Assembly (NCBI GenBank): GCA_037447605.1
Contig: CM074808.1
Span: 2,169,952-2,233,951, forward strand
DNA length: 64,000 nucleotides
Direction of reading: 5' to 3'
Origin: Zygnema circumcarinatum
Lineage: Eukaryota > Streptophyta > Zygnematophyceae > Zygnematales > Zygnemataceae
A program made the position numbers and the translations under genes. Of the stretch, positions 34,302-46,097 are shown one piece after another. The notes under the pieces were generated by a model. That model had not been told where the DNA came from. It ran no database searches and worked only from the letters and a program-made list of their open reading frames with translations. Numbering within the stretch: position 1 is the first letter of the stretch; every line of letters starts with the position of its first letter.

Positions 34302-36364
34302 ATGATGTCTGCGGGCGCGCGGGCCGTGTGGCGCCGCGCGCTGAGCTCTGTGGCGGGGGCGGGGGCGGGGGCGGAGAGGGAGGCCATCAGCGCGGTGGAG
34401 CGTAGCGCGGGGGGGAAGATCTCGGCGAAGAAGGAGCGGCGCGCGGGGATGTGCCCGAGCGTGGTGTACGAGCAGCGTGACGGCCATCTGGGCGGGCACA
34501 AGCGCCTCATCTCCGTGCCGGCGCTGCAGATAATGCGCCTCGTGCAGAAGTACGGCCGCTCGTTCTTCCTCTCGCGCCTCTTCGACCTCGAGATCTCCTC
34601 CCTGGGTTCAGAGGGGGAGCCCACTGTCACCCGCGAACGCGTGCTGCCGCGGCAGGTGAGGCGCGCCCCTTCTAGGCTTAAGAGGTCTCCTCCGCACCTC
34701 CTGCCTGCATGATGCTCGCCAAGAATCGACCACTGTCTGCATAGAATGTCGCTAGAATGTGTCGGTCCAGATATGGCTTCAACAGCATATATTTGGGGAA
34801 TTTGACCTGCTGCTGGGCTGAAGGGCTTGTCCAAGTCCTTTTTACACTTGGCTGCGTCTTTCCTTGTTAGGGATTGAAGCAACGTTAAGTCCACAATTTT
34901 AATCACAGTGCATGTTATGTGAAGCTGTGAAGCTTAGATCATGTCCGTGATTACTCCTTGGGCCAGCTACGTGGGCCAAAAAGTGTCAGCAAGGTGTAAG
35001 TTGGCTTTGAGTAATCGCGTTTCTTTTTTCTCTTAGTCCATCCATCAAATTGCTGGTCCAAAATCAACGAGTAATATTTGTTAGTATTGGGATGATCGAG
35101 TTACAGATTATTAATAATATGTATCCTCGTCCACGATAACATAGTGCAATGTTGGTGATTCGAGCATAGCTTTATTTGTTTTCTAGCGTGTTTAAGACAT
35201 TTCAGTGCAAAAGCCAATGGTTTGGAAGGCCTTGTAGGCTTGAGAGGCAAAAGGGAAAAGAGCTCAAACCTAAAGGCAATTTGGTTTGTTTGTTTTTTGT
35301 TTGTTTTCATTGGGGATGTCAAATTGAAACAGTTGCACCTTCATGCTGGCAACAATCAACTTCTCAATGTGACCTTCTTGCGAGCACCGCCAGAGGCGCG
35401 CATAAAGGTTAACGTTCCCCTCGTCTTTGTGGGAGAAGATGCTTGCATCGGCCTTCGAAAAGGTACGAATGCTGTACTCCTATATGTTTTCTCCCTCTCT
35501 CTCTCGCCCCTCTCGGTCTCTCTCTCCTCCTCTCCCCCCCTCCCTCCCTTCCATCACATCCCTATTTTCATCAGCCTCTCCAGTCCAACCGTTGATCTCC
35601 GCTCCCTTCAACCCACCGTCCAAACACCTCTCCCACCTTTGCTTTCTGTCCTTGAGACGGCTCATCCTCTTCGGCACATGTTATCGCGCCCTCTTGAGGT
35701 ATGAGAGGTAGGAAGTGAAAGGAGGCTCGAGCACTAAGCAGAGAGCTTAAGGAACATAACGAATGTAAGGTGTGGTGTAGAGGACATGGGAGGGGAGATT
35801 GCTGTATAGCTTAAAGGGGCAGGCAGATATGGTATGAGAGAAGAAATGGAGTGAGTAGTAATGGGGAGGAGACAGGAAGAGTGGGGGAGGCAGTCAGGGT
35901 TGAATCAAGTTGAATCAAGTCGTGAAGGAAAAGTATTCAGTTGGGACTTTTTGGGACGAGTTGGACGGTTTGGATATAGACAGAAGTGATAGGAAGGGTC
36001 TGAGCTTTCCTCAATCTCCTTCCTTTTTTTTTTGGGGTTCTCTACCCTCCTAGCCTCCTCGCTCCGTTTTCGTCCACTTATTAGCCAGCGATTCCCTGTG
36101 TGAGCTCCTTTGACACATAATGAAGAACTTTTGTTGTGTGCAGGTGGTTATTTGAACACCATCTTGCGAACAGTGGAATATGAGTGCCCAGCAAGTGCCA
36201 TCCCTCCTTTCATTGAAGTGGACCTCAGCCCCCTGAAGATAGGCGACAAAGTTTTGTTGAGAGATCTTCCTGTCGACAGCGAATTAAAATTAATTCAACA
36301 AGATGCCTCTCGCCCTGTTTGTAAAATAGGAGGCAATCCGTCCGTTGCGGATGAGCCAAGTTAA
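34302..36364 (+). CDS. Organellar ribosomal protein bL25
   Basis: Three exons, 34302-34655, 35333-35462 and 36144-36364, phases 0 and 1, total 234 aa. The N-terminus (MMSAGARAVWRRALSSVAGA) is basic and Ser/Ala-rich, fitting a mitochondrial presequence. The body matches the plant bL25 family: PSVVYEQRDGHLGGHKRLIS, YGRSFFLSRLFDLEI, LHLHAGNNQLLNVTFLRAPP, VPLVFVGEDACIGLRKGGY and IPPFIEVDLSPLKIGDKV. bL25 binds 5S rRNA in the large ribosomal subunit. Either of two adjacent Met codons could start it. The 5' leader is pyrimidine-rich on the sense strand, unlike the purine-rich leaders elsewhere in the window. Mitochondrial rather than plastid location is inferred. Confidence 0.88.
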
Positions 36365-36639
36365 AGCATTATTTTGCAGCAGATCGAGCTTCCTGCATTG
36401 AGCTAGCTATTCTTCGTCCAATGCATCCTTCCATGCGAGTTTTACCACGCAGTTCCTTCCATGTTGAAGTATTTGAGCAATGAACGATGGTTCCTTAGCA
36501 CTCTTGAGTTTTCAAACCTTTGGCTTTTTGTCAGAGCACGCAGAATAGGCACAGCCTTTCTCATGTTGTTGCTGAATTTTGTCCGTCTATTTAGTTCCTT
36601 TCCCTTCCGCCCCTTCCTTTACGCCGCCCAAACTGCGGT

Positions 36640-37025
36640 GAGCTCATCAAATTGCGACCTCCTCAGATCCGAAGGAGAAGAAGGTCAGTACAGGTCCAGC
36701 ACGCTCTAAACGGACGGTCGGGATGCATCCACCCATTAGGGGGGGTCCGACCTTTGACCATCGCTTACGAAATTCTCGAATTCCTTATACTAAAAGTCAC
36801 TTTTTTCGTGTACGAATTCCGGTTTGGGATCCGCGGCTTCGCCGAGCCCAGCCGTACTGAAATGCGTAGCTAGCCAACGCTTAATTTGCCCGACACAACT
36901 TAATTGATTTGGCGATGGTCAAGGTCTGACTCCCCCTAATGGATGGATGCATCCTGACCGTCCGTTTAGAGCGTCCGCGTCCGCGTCCGCGTCCGCGTCT
37001 GAGGAGGTCGCAATTTGATGAGCTC
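36640..37025. mobile_element. MITE with GAGCTCATCAAATT terminal inverted repeats
   Basis: The ends are inverted copies: GAGCTCATCAAATTGCGACC and on through TCCTCAGA on the left, TCTGAGGAGGTCG through CAATTTGATGAGCTC on the right (28 bp). The inverted similarity extends inward through the ACGGACGGTC/GACCGTCCGT and GACCATCGC/GCGATGGTC segments, giving arms of over 100 bp and a possible hairpin. A CGTCCG hexamer array sits at about 36972-36999. The element has no coding capacity. Confidence 0.75.
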
Positions 37026-37029
37026 GGGG

Positions 37030-37150
37030 GAGCTCATCAAATTAACCTTTGACCATCGCTTACAAAATTCCTGAATTCCTTATACTAAAAGTCACTTCTT
37101 TCGTGTACCAATTCCGGTTCGGGATCCGCGGCTTCGCGGATAAAGGTACT
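37030..37150. mobile_element. Partial direct copy of the adjacent MITE
   Basis: Begins GAGCTCATCAAATTAACC and then repeats internal sequence of the neighbouring element (TTTGACCATCGCTTAC, TTCCTTATACTAAAAGTCAC, GGGATCCGCGGCTTCGC), matching 36757-36845. The 80-odd bases between the terminus and the internal segment are missing, so this is a deleted copy. Confidence 0.65.
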
Positions 37151-39036
37151 CATTTCGATTGCAGAATTCGGCTCGGAAACCGCGGCTTTCCCGAACCTGT
37201 CTGTCAACCAAGTCAATTATTGTGAGTTGTCTATTTTGAGTAGAGGCAGGATCCTCTAACCTCCTCCTTTAGATTCATTTTGTGAGAAAAGCAGAAAGAT
37301 AACTGCAAAATGTGAGTAGCTGTACCACAACAAAAAGTGCACAAGGAAATTGAAGGTCCTGTCGGCATTTAAGGACGCATATTTTGACTTATCAAGTGTC
37401 GGATATTTTGACTTATCAAGTGTGGGATATGCAAAGACTGTAGGGAAGGGAACTTGATAAGACAGGCATTACCATGACATGCACGCAATCATAGACGTAT
37501 GACATGATATGCATATATATCATTCGTAAATGCTGATAGTGACTTTGAAAAAGTTGAACATAAGAGAGCAGTTATATGTAACAACAGAGAGAGTGGAGTG
37601 GTTTATTAAAGGCCCTCACCTTCCCCGGGTAGCTCCAACCAAAAAAAAAAAAATCACTTGTGGTGCGAATTAAAGGACACATCAGATTTTTCATAAAAAT
37701 ATCATCAAAAAACATATTAAATATTTCAATCGTTTTGGATAATTAAATTATTTAAGGAAAAGCCTCTGAAGCAGTTCAACTCTGATAAATAGCCCTCAAG
37801 TCCTACTTGTCTACCACTACCGTGACTTCAAAATTTCTCAAAACTAAAAGAATCGATCAACTTTGTCTACAAAACGTTTTGGCCGCAAAAAGTGTTCCTT
37901 TCCCTTAAGTTATTTGCTTCACGCAAAGGGTGAGTCGGCAAGCAGCTGTCGGTTCAAAGCCTGTACGAGGCATTTCGGTTTTCCCAAATGATGTTTTTTC
38001 CGGTCTTTAACAAAAGTTGGTAAAATTGAAGGTGTTCTTGTAGAGACTCGTTTAGAAATTTACTCCTTCGAGTTATCTCTTTATTGTCCCCACTGCTGTG
38101 AGATTTGCGAACGAATTCTTTTGCTGTAAAGACGCATTTCACCCAAAACCCACCATCACGTCTCTTCACGTTCAAACGCACATACTCTAATTCCCAAAAA
38201 AAAAAAACCAAAAGTGAAGGAACTGTAAAACCCCTAACCCGAAGCCTCTGAACCTTTTTAACCCTCCGAACTCCCCACTCGTTTCTCCCTCTCTCTCACA
38301 CACACACAACTTGCCATGCTCCATGCTCTCCTCCGTTGTCGGTACATGGCTGGACCAAATGATGCTCAGCCAGCTCTGCGGAGTGCATCCGCCAGAGCCT
38401 ACAGAGTGGCAGACTTGCATTAGCTAACTGGTTTTGGCTTGGCTACTAGCAGACCTGGTCATGACCAGGGAGCCATGCCCTGAATTAGCAGGACCTGTGG
38501 TCATGGCTACTTGGAGTCATGACCCTATGATCGGCTCTAGACCAAAACGCTCAATGGTGAACGGACCCCATCATGTACATTCTCGCTTGGAGGAAGATGA
38601 CAAGCTCACAGGAAGGTCTCAAATTCTTTCAAGTTGTTGACATCAGAGGATCCTGACGTCAGTGGCCTACCTAAGGTAAAAGGCAGTACAGAGCTGGTCC
38701 TGCTTACACTAGGCCTTGAGGGCATCTTCTGCCTGACTGCCTATGACACGAAAATGGCTAGGAATACAGACCGCCAGTTCATCTGCGGGTACACAAAGTT
38801 CAACAAGGGCATCCTGCAGAAGGCATAAGTACAGCCAAGCCTGGCTGCTTCCTCACGATTCTTTAGTTCTGCCATTCTATTTGAAAGCAATTGCTCAGGC
38901 CCAGGGAGTAAAAAGAAGTGACACAAATTTCCGAATAAGAATCACTCCAGCTGGTACAGTGGCTTCTACATACCCTGGACCTGGAAATAGCAGCTCCTAA
39001 CTACATGGTAAACCATTATGACACCTCCGAATGTTG
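37151..39036. other. AT-rich intergenic, no supported gene
   Basis: Includes a twofold 24-bp tandem (37381-37428, ATTTTGACTTATCAAGTGT) and poly-A runs near 37640 and 38200. Short frames occur at 38434-38640 (+), 38634-38828 (+) and 37954-38420 (-). The 38634-38828 frame (LVLLTLGLEGIFCLTAYDT) looks protein-like, but I cannot assign or extend it. Confidence 0.45.
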
Positions 39037-42000
39037 CTAGGCAGCGTTTGTGACTGCTGCCACCTCGTCGGCGAAGTTACTAGACTTCTTTTCCAAGCCT
39101 TCCCCCAACGTATATCTCTTGAACCTCCTCACCTGAATGTTCTCACCTAGCGACGCCACTGTCTCCTTAATCAGGTCCTTAACAAATAGCTTATCATTTC
39201 TAATGTAAGGCTGCTCCAACAACGCAAACTCTCCCAATCTCTTCGCCATACGGCCATCCACCACCTTCGCTCGGATAGCTTCTGGCTTTTTTAGTAAGTC
39301 CTCCTCGCCCATAGCAATTTCTCTCTCCTTCGCAGCTACTTCTGGGTCAATATCATCTACACTCACAAAGTCGACTTGAGGGCATGCAACCACTTGCATG
39401 GCCAGCTCCTTCACCAGTTCCTGAAACTTATCGCCCCGCGCAACAAAATCAGTTTCGCAGTTGACCTCCACCATCACACCGATACGCCCGTCATGAATGT
39501 AGCTCCCAATGAGGCCTTCCGTAGCAGCCCTGCTGGACTTCTTCTCAGCACTTGCAAGCCCCTTCTTCCGCAAAAACTCTGTTGCCTTCTCCAAGTTGTT
39601 ATCAGTTGCTGCCAGGGCCTTCTTGCAGTCCATCATACCTGCCCCTGTCGACTCCCTCAGCTCTTTCACTAACGCAGCTGAGACAACCACCTTGGGGGCC
39701 TCTTCGGCAGCTGACTCTGCTGCTTCTACTGGAGACGGAGGGGGCACTTCTACCTTTGGAGCAGTGTTCACAGTTGCAGCAGCAGCAACTTCAGCGGCAA
39801 AGTCACTCGACTTCTTTTGTAAACCCTCTCCAAGATTGAACCTCTGAAACCTTCGCACCTGAATCTTCTCACCAAGTTTCGCCACTGATTCCTTAATGAG
39901 ATCCTTGACCAAAACCTTGTCATCCTTTATGTATGGCTGCTCTAATAGTGCGAATTTGTTCAGGACCTTTCCAATACGCCCATCTACAATCTTTGCTCTA
40001 ATTGCTTCTGGTTTGCTAGCCAAGTCCTCCCTCTGCATTTCTATCTCCCTCTCCTTCGCAATAACCATAGGGTCCAGGTCCTCCACGGAAACAACCTCCA
40101 CCTCCGGGCAAGCGGCAATTTGCATCCCAAGGTCCTCCACCAACTGTCTGAAATCATTCCCTCGAGATACGAAGTCCGTCTCACAATTTACTTCAACGAG
40201 CACTCCAATGCGGCCATCATGGATGTAACTGTGCACAAGGCCCTCTGTAGCAATGCGACTCGCTTTCTTCTCCGCACTCGCCAGACCCTTCTTTCGGAGA
40301 AGCTCTTTCGCTACTTCAAGGTTTCCAGCAGCTTCAGCCAAAGCCTTCTTGCAGGCCATCATGCCGGCACCGGTCTCTTCGCGAAGCGCTTTTACAGCTG
40401 CTGCTGAAATTCCTCCAGCCGTGGACTCTGCAAATGAATAGACAGGTTGTCAGAAAAACGAGCAAGAATGAAAGCAAGTAACTCTTCCTTAACCAAGATA
40501 ACTTTCCATAGGCTGATTGCTGATACCAGACTTGTGATACTACTTAGAAGATCTACTCGACCTAGGAAGACAGTTTAAAGCATAGTAACTTAGAATTTTG
40601 TAGCTCTGCCATGTTTGGATAGAGAAACTGGCTAAGATAGAAACAAACTTACACTAGGACACCCATAACAACAGGCTTGTCTGTCGTTGTCAGTCCTATT
40701 ATAATCATAAGCCACGACTTCATGACACAACCGTACTGCAACATAGGTTTGTCGCAAGAACCTGCAAACTCGATATGATGATACGAACTATTTACCAAGT
40801 TTATATTATGAAGGTTCATCTGCATCGTGCCTAGTGCGACCCGTTTCGCCCAGAAGATCTACTGAAGGCATAGAATCAGAAGGGCTTAGCCAATACAGTC
40901 TGATCATAATTATCTTCTAAACTTCTACATGAATTTACCAGGCTAACGCACAGCATTCTTTCAAACCATAAACGACTACTGCCCTAAATTAGAGACCCAA
41001 CTGATCCCACAGGTCAACTAACCTGACGTTGATGTCTCAGTTGCTGCTACGGGCGGGGGGGCAGCAACCACCGGTTCTGAAGCTGAATCAACGATAGGCG
41101 CCACCTCGGGCACCTCGGGTTGGGCTTCAGTGACAGCGACCTCATCAGATTTCACTACCTCAGGCACATCCTCTTCGGCAACTCCTTCAACAACAGCAAC
41201 AGCCTCAACTGCTTCTGCAGATTCAACTGCTTCTACTGGCATCTCTGCTTCCAACTCTGCAGACTCAGTTACCTCTACTGGCATTTCTGCTTCCACCACT
41301 GCAGGCTCAGTCGTCTCAACTGCCTCCTGTAGTTCCACTGCGGCTACACTCTCCGCCACAACAGGCTCAGGCTCATTCACTATTTCCTCTCCAATGGTTT
41401 CCTCTGCCGTGGGCGCATCGACTGTCACAACATCTTCTGTCACAGCAGGGCTTTCAGTTGGCGCGGGATCAGCGGCCTGCTCCTCCACTACATCTGAACT
41501 TTTCTGCTCAAGTGAATCCACACTTACAGCAACGATTGGTTCCGCTGTTTCGAGGACCTCCTCAGGTTCATCAGCCTTAACCAGAGTATCTGAAGCAGTG
41601 TCAGCCACTGCTTCAGCCTGCGTCTCAGGCTCAGGCTCAGGCTCAGACTCAGGAATCAGATTGTATCGCCTGAAAGCTTCCACAAAAGGATTGCTTGCTG
41701 CAGCTCCTCCAGTAGAGAGGCCAGAATTCACCCCCTTCAACTGATGAATAACAGAAGGAAAGGAAAAGAAAAAAATCAGCGACGAGAGGGATGTTGACAA
41801 GATGCTTACTCGCCTAACTCTGACTACCTCGCATATTCATTCACAGCGCATGACGAGCAACTTTTCTGTGGAATCCTTCAAACAGCTACGTCTGCAACTC
41901 CCATACATACATACATGACTAATTGCTGAATGAACAGGTTACTTTGCAAGGTTCGGTCCATTGTCTAGACCGTCTTAGTTGAAACAAGAGTGTGCCTTAA

Positions 42001-45000
42001 GGAGACATTGAGACTGGGACTGGGGAACGAGGGACTCACATCCACTTCTCCCTTCATCGACAAGCTGATCTTACCTCGCTGCAAGGGTGCAGAGAGAGCG
42101 ACAAAAGTCAGTAGCTAAAAACGAATAAGCACAAATCACAGCAAGCGACTATCACTACTTTGAATGATGCTCCACTTGAATGCATCATGGATGCTAGCCA
42201 TGCCAGGATGAAATTGAAAACGTCTAACGATCCATTCATTCGTCAGGATATGACTTTCACAATGCCAATGTGCAAAATGGGAAACCCTCAGGACTCGAAG
42301 GTGGCTGTACAGAATGACAACAAGCAAGCTTCTGACATGTGAAATTCTTTGTTTTCAAATAGAATTGTACCTTCAAACGATTGTCTAACTGATGGACGTC
42401 TTACTGACCAACACATATCCATGAACAGTGTAATTTTCCCTTCTGACATTACCTATTTGCTAGGCGACAAACTACTAGACATGTTATGCCTTAAACGAGT
42501 TCAGATTAAATAGCCCTTTCGGTGGACGAGGTGAGGAATGAAAGATACATGGCTACCTGCAACGAAAATGGCTTTAAGAAAATAACAACGAGCAATCTTA
42601 AGCCGATTACCTGGTATTTGCATCTATCATATACAATAGTTTGGAATTGCCTAACTGCTTGTCGAGCCATCCTTCCCATTATCATGGTCCCTATGATAGC
42701 CTGTCCAGATAAATGTTCGAAGCAAGTGAGAGAATACATACCTCGACTTTGAGGATTCGAACTTCTACCTCCTGACCAACTGAGAGTTGACTTTCAAGCG
42801 GCAAGCCTGTCACAAAAAAAGAATGTGCTTAGGTGCAAAGTACAATTACTCCTTACCAAACAGTTGACTGCAGAAACCAGACCCTCAAGATCTGAAAGTC
42901 CCAATAATCAAGGAAGACTTTTTCTAATGAGGACAGCATAAGAAAAATCGTCATCACTTGTTCTTGATTGGCCAACCGCTTCAGGTTAATGTACATGCAA
43001 CTCACATGGAAAACGTCCCTTCATGCAGTTTTCCTGATCGCTAAACGAATGCAAACATTGCCTCAAGTTCAGTAGGCAGTCACTATTACTTACACCGGAT
43101 CAGCATCTTCTAACTCTGTACAGAAGTTAATGTCAAGGTTTTCGAGGAAGAGAACATGTAAGGAATCGTCAGTGGTCTAGGCCATTCCTTACGTTTTCTC
43201 GTACTCCAGAACCTTGACTTCCACGAGCGCAATGTTCATTTTCTTCGAGTGGGCCCAAACACTCTTGCGGCAGGAAGTACTGACCTAATTGAGCACTTGT
43301 AGAAAGCTTTGTACAGCACAGTATAGCAGTCGGACATTTCAAGTTCATTCTCATAGCAGGATACAGCTGCAAAATGCTCATCAAAATGCTATACAGTTAC
43401 AAGAAAACAAACTAACCTCCATCAGCAACTTCTGTAGTATGGACAAGGCCCTCTACACCCGCCTGGAGCTCCACGAAAGCGCCGAACTTCGTTAAGCTCT
43501 TCACAACACCATTCACTTTCTGCCACCCAAGAAAAAGCTGGCTCAATTTTCTGATGCCTGCTAAGATGGCCCGTGACAACTGTAAACAGTATCAGACATA
43601 ATAGCAAAAGAAACAAAATTTTGTTGTCCTACTTATAATTGAAAATTCTGAGTAAAACCTAAACCCAATGGACTCCTGCGTTCGTTTCAGCTCAAAGGGT
43701 CACAAGCTATTTACACCAGCTCAAAGAGCAGCTTTTACAACTAGAAAGCAAAACCTTCCCTTCGAGAAGAAATTCACCCTGAATCTCTAGTTGACACTAA
43801 CTTCGCTAAACCAGCCATCGCAAGTAGAAGGATCCTCACGGCAGAACTCAGACCTGTCCCTTCTTGAAGTTATGTGTTGGGGCTGCATCGTCCTTAGGGG
43901 GTCTGCGATTGCCTCTTCCAGCCACCTTTCCCCGGTTGAAAGGCCTGTCTCCTCCAGCATTTTCATCTCCTTCCTGATATGAGCTTGATGATTTCGCTGC
44001 TTCCTTCTCCGCAGCGCGGTCACGCATAGACAAGGAGAGTCTACTTTTGTCAACTTCCTTCACCCACACAGTAACTGTTTGGCCGATGCTCACCACGTTC
44101 TCCACGTTATCTACAAATTCATTCTGCCAAGCGTCCCCGGTCCAACCATCAGATTAACAAGAAGAATGAAAGGGATCAATAAGTGCCATAGGACAACAAG
44201 CTGGCGACTGTCAGCGTTCATAATCACAATTCCTGTTTCAGGGCAAAGTGTTGCTCTGTTTGTAAGTAATTCGCCTCAAAAATGGACGTATGATGGAATG
44301 ACGAGGACGGCTATGCCAATTACTGCATGTAATAGTGGGGTCTTCAAATTGTTCATTGATCCATGACTTAGACTATGCTCATACGAGGCGATTCTGCAAT
44401 CTCATAAACTTGTGGAAACTTCTCATATTCAAATGAGGAATGCCCTGGCAATGAATTTTCAGCTTCTAGCTATCCTCAAGCCTCAACTTTGCTCGTCTGC
44501 TGGGAGCCAGGGAACGTCTGTCTCGTTTGTCTGTCTGCTGCTCGTCTGCTGGGAGCCAGTGGCGAACTTACCGATAACTCGGATATATGGACAAGGCCAT
44601 CAGTAAATGTACCGATATCCACAAAGCAGCCATATGGCACAACCGTTTTCTGCAAGACCAGCAAAAAAGAAAAAAAATTGACGACATTACGAAACAGGCT
44701 TGGAAAAGTAAAACAGCCCTTTATAAACCAATGCTCAGCAGTTCTTCTAAATTATGCTCTCCACAGAAAAACAACAGTAGAAAAATCGATAATTCAACAC
44801 TGGAAACATGCACCTGCTGGATACGCTACTGGCAATCAGCTCATCATTGAGCATGGTATCCAACACAAGAGCGCACCTTTCAGTCTTTAAAACTAAGTGC
44901 TTACCTGTCACAAGTGGTCACTGCACAATCAGAGGAGCTCCAATACTGTTAAGCTTTTGATTAAGTAAACGTCAAGTCAGAAACCTTACCACTTTGCCCT

Positions 45001-45766
45001 CATAACTTTGACCAACTTGAATGTCTTTCATATCCAATGTGACCCTGCGTCGTTGCCGCGAAATGGGTCCTCGCCGAGCTTTCTCAGCTTGGGGCTGTGG
45101 TGATGCTTCTTCGGATGAGGAGGGAGGCAGCGCTTCTTCAGCGACAGCAGGTTCTTCCACAACTGTCTCTCCTTCAATTTCCACAGCTGACCGGATGCTG
45201 CTGATTCCGGAGTTAAATTCCACAGAGGTCCGAGCTGCAGCAAGCCGAAGAGCTGCGGATCTCCATGTACCCAGATATGCAAGGGAGCCAGCTTGCCTCG
45301 CCGTTGCAACCGTCCTGCACTCGGCCGCCGCAGTAGCCTGGGCGTCATTATCATTCTCTACTTTGAAGGAACAGACTCAGGATACACTCCACATCCAGTT
45401 GCTACAATGCACACCGCGCTGAAACGAAATCATATTGTAAAACCGAAGAGAAAAGTACCTCCAGGATCCACCCAAGGTAAGGCCTCGACATCGAACGCTG
45501 GAAGACGACAATGAGCCGTGGGACCCATTCACCCTTCCCTGCAAAACTCCCCACCTCCGCCAACTCAGAAACGGATTCACTCTCAGCCCTTAACGTCCCG
45601 CCCTCAGACCACTCTCTTCAAGCAAACACACAGCAACAATCACCCGCTCCCAATCTCACTCCCCGCCTGCCACCCTCACCCTCACCCTCACCTCAATTGC
45701 CGCTGCACGGAGCTCAACCGCGGCGGGCGCGGCCTGCATTGCAAGCAGCGTGGAGAGGGGAGCCAT
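39037..45766 (-). CDS. PETs: Plastid S1-S1-EF-Ts-EF-Ts polyprotein (PETs)
   Basis: Nine exons: 45766-45692, 45337-44990, 44649-44572, 44123-43854, 43519-43417, 42806-42742, 42078-42040, 41740-41023 and 40427-39037. They sum to 3087 bases, 1028 aa, with all phases consistent. An N-terminal Ala/Arg/Ser-rich stretch ([15 protein letters not shown]) fits a plastid transit peptide. S1 domain 1 is at about residues 128-202 ([29 protein letters not shown]) and S1 domain 2 at about 253-325 ([30 protein letters not shown]). A Glu/Val/Pro/Ala linker of about 230 residues follows, then two EF-Ts domains (from about 570 and about 815), each with [22 protein letters not shown] and [10 protein letters not shown]-Ts recycles EF-Tu-GDP, and in green algae and plants the precursor yields ribosome-associated PSRP-7 plus EF-Ts. 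The first EF-Ts copy has GMMACKKAL where GMMDCKKAL is usual. The first intron's acceptor is the least certain boundary. Confidence 0.93.
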
Positions 45767-46097
45767 GGCCGCCAGATGCCCGAAAGCGCCGAACCCTGCA
45801 GGGTTTCTGCGCCGGCGGAGAGAGGGCGAGAGGGAGAGAAAGAGCGAGGGGCGGCGGCGCGGCAAAGAAAGGGCCTCCCTTGGGGCCCCCCCGGGGCGAT
45901 TGGGCCCGCCACGTGGGCGGCTCGCCATCCGACGCGTGGCAGGGTGGGGCAGATTGCGGGCCGCGACGTGGCGCGATCTGGGCCGTCGGCTGGCTGCCTT
46001 GCTTGGAGCGAGCGAGTGGCTGCAGGAGGGAGGGTGCCATGCGGGGGGAGGCCATGGCGCAGAGGCGACGCTGATCAGAGGGGGTGTGAGGCCGGCC
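45767..46097. promoter_or_regulatory. Shared divergent promoter, PETs / TFIIH p62
   Basis: Only 331 bases separate the two start codons. The interval is GC-rich, with an AGAGGGCGAGAGGGAGAG purine patch (about 45820-45845), one G-box CACGTG at 45910-45915, and related ACGTGGC/CGCGTGGC words at about 45935-45975. No TATA box is evident. Confidence 0.55.

Noticed and set aside
39376-41744. Plus-strand Ser/Ala/Thr-rich frames opposite PETs
   Set aside because: Shadows of the conserved EF-Ts and acidic linker coding sequence on the minus strand.
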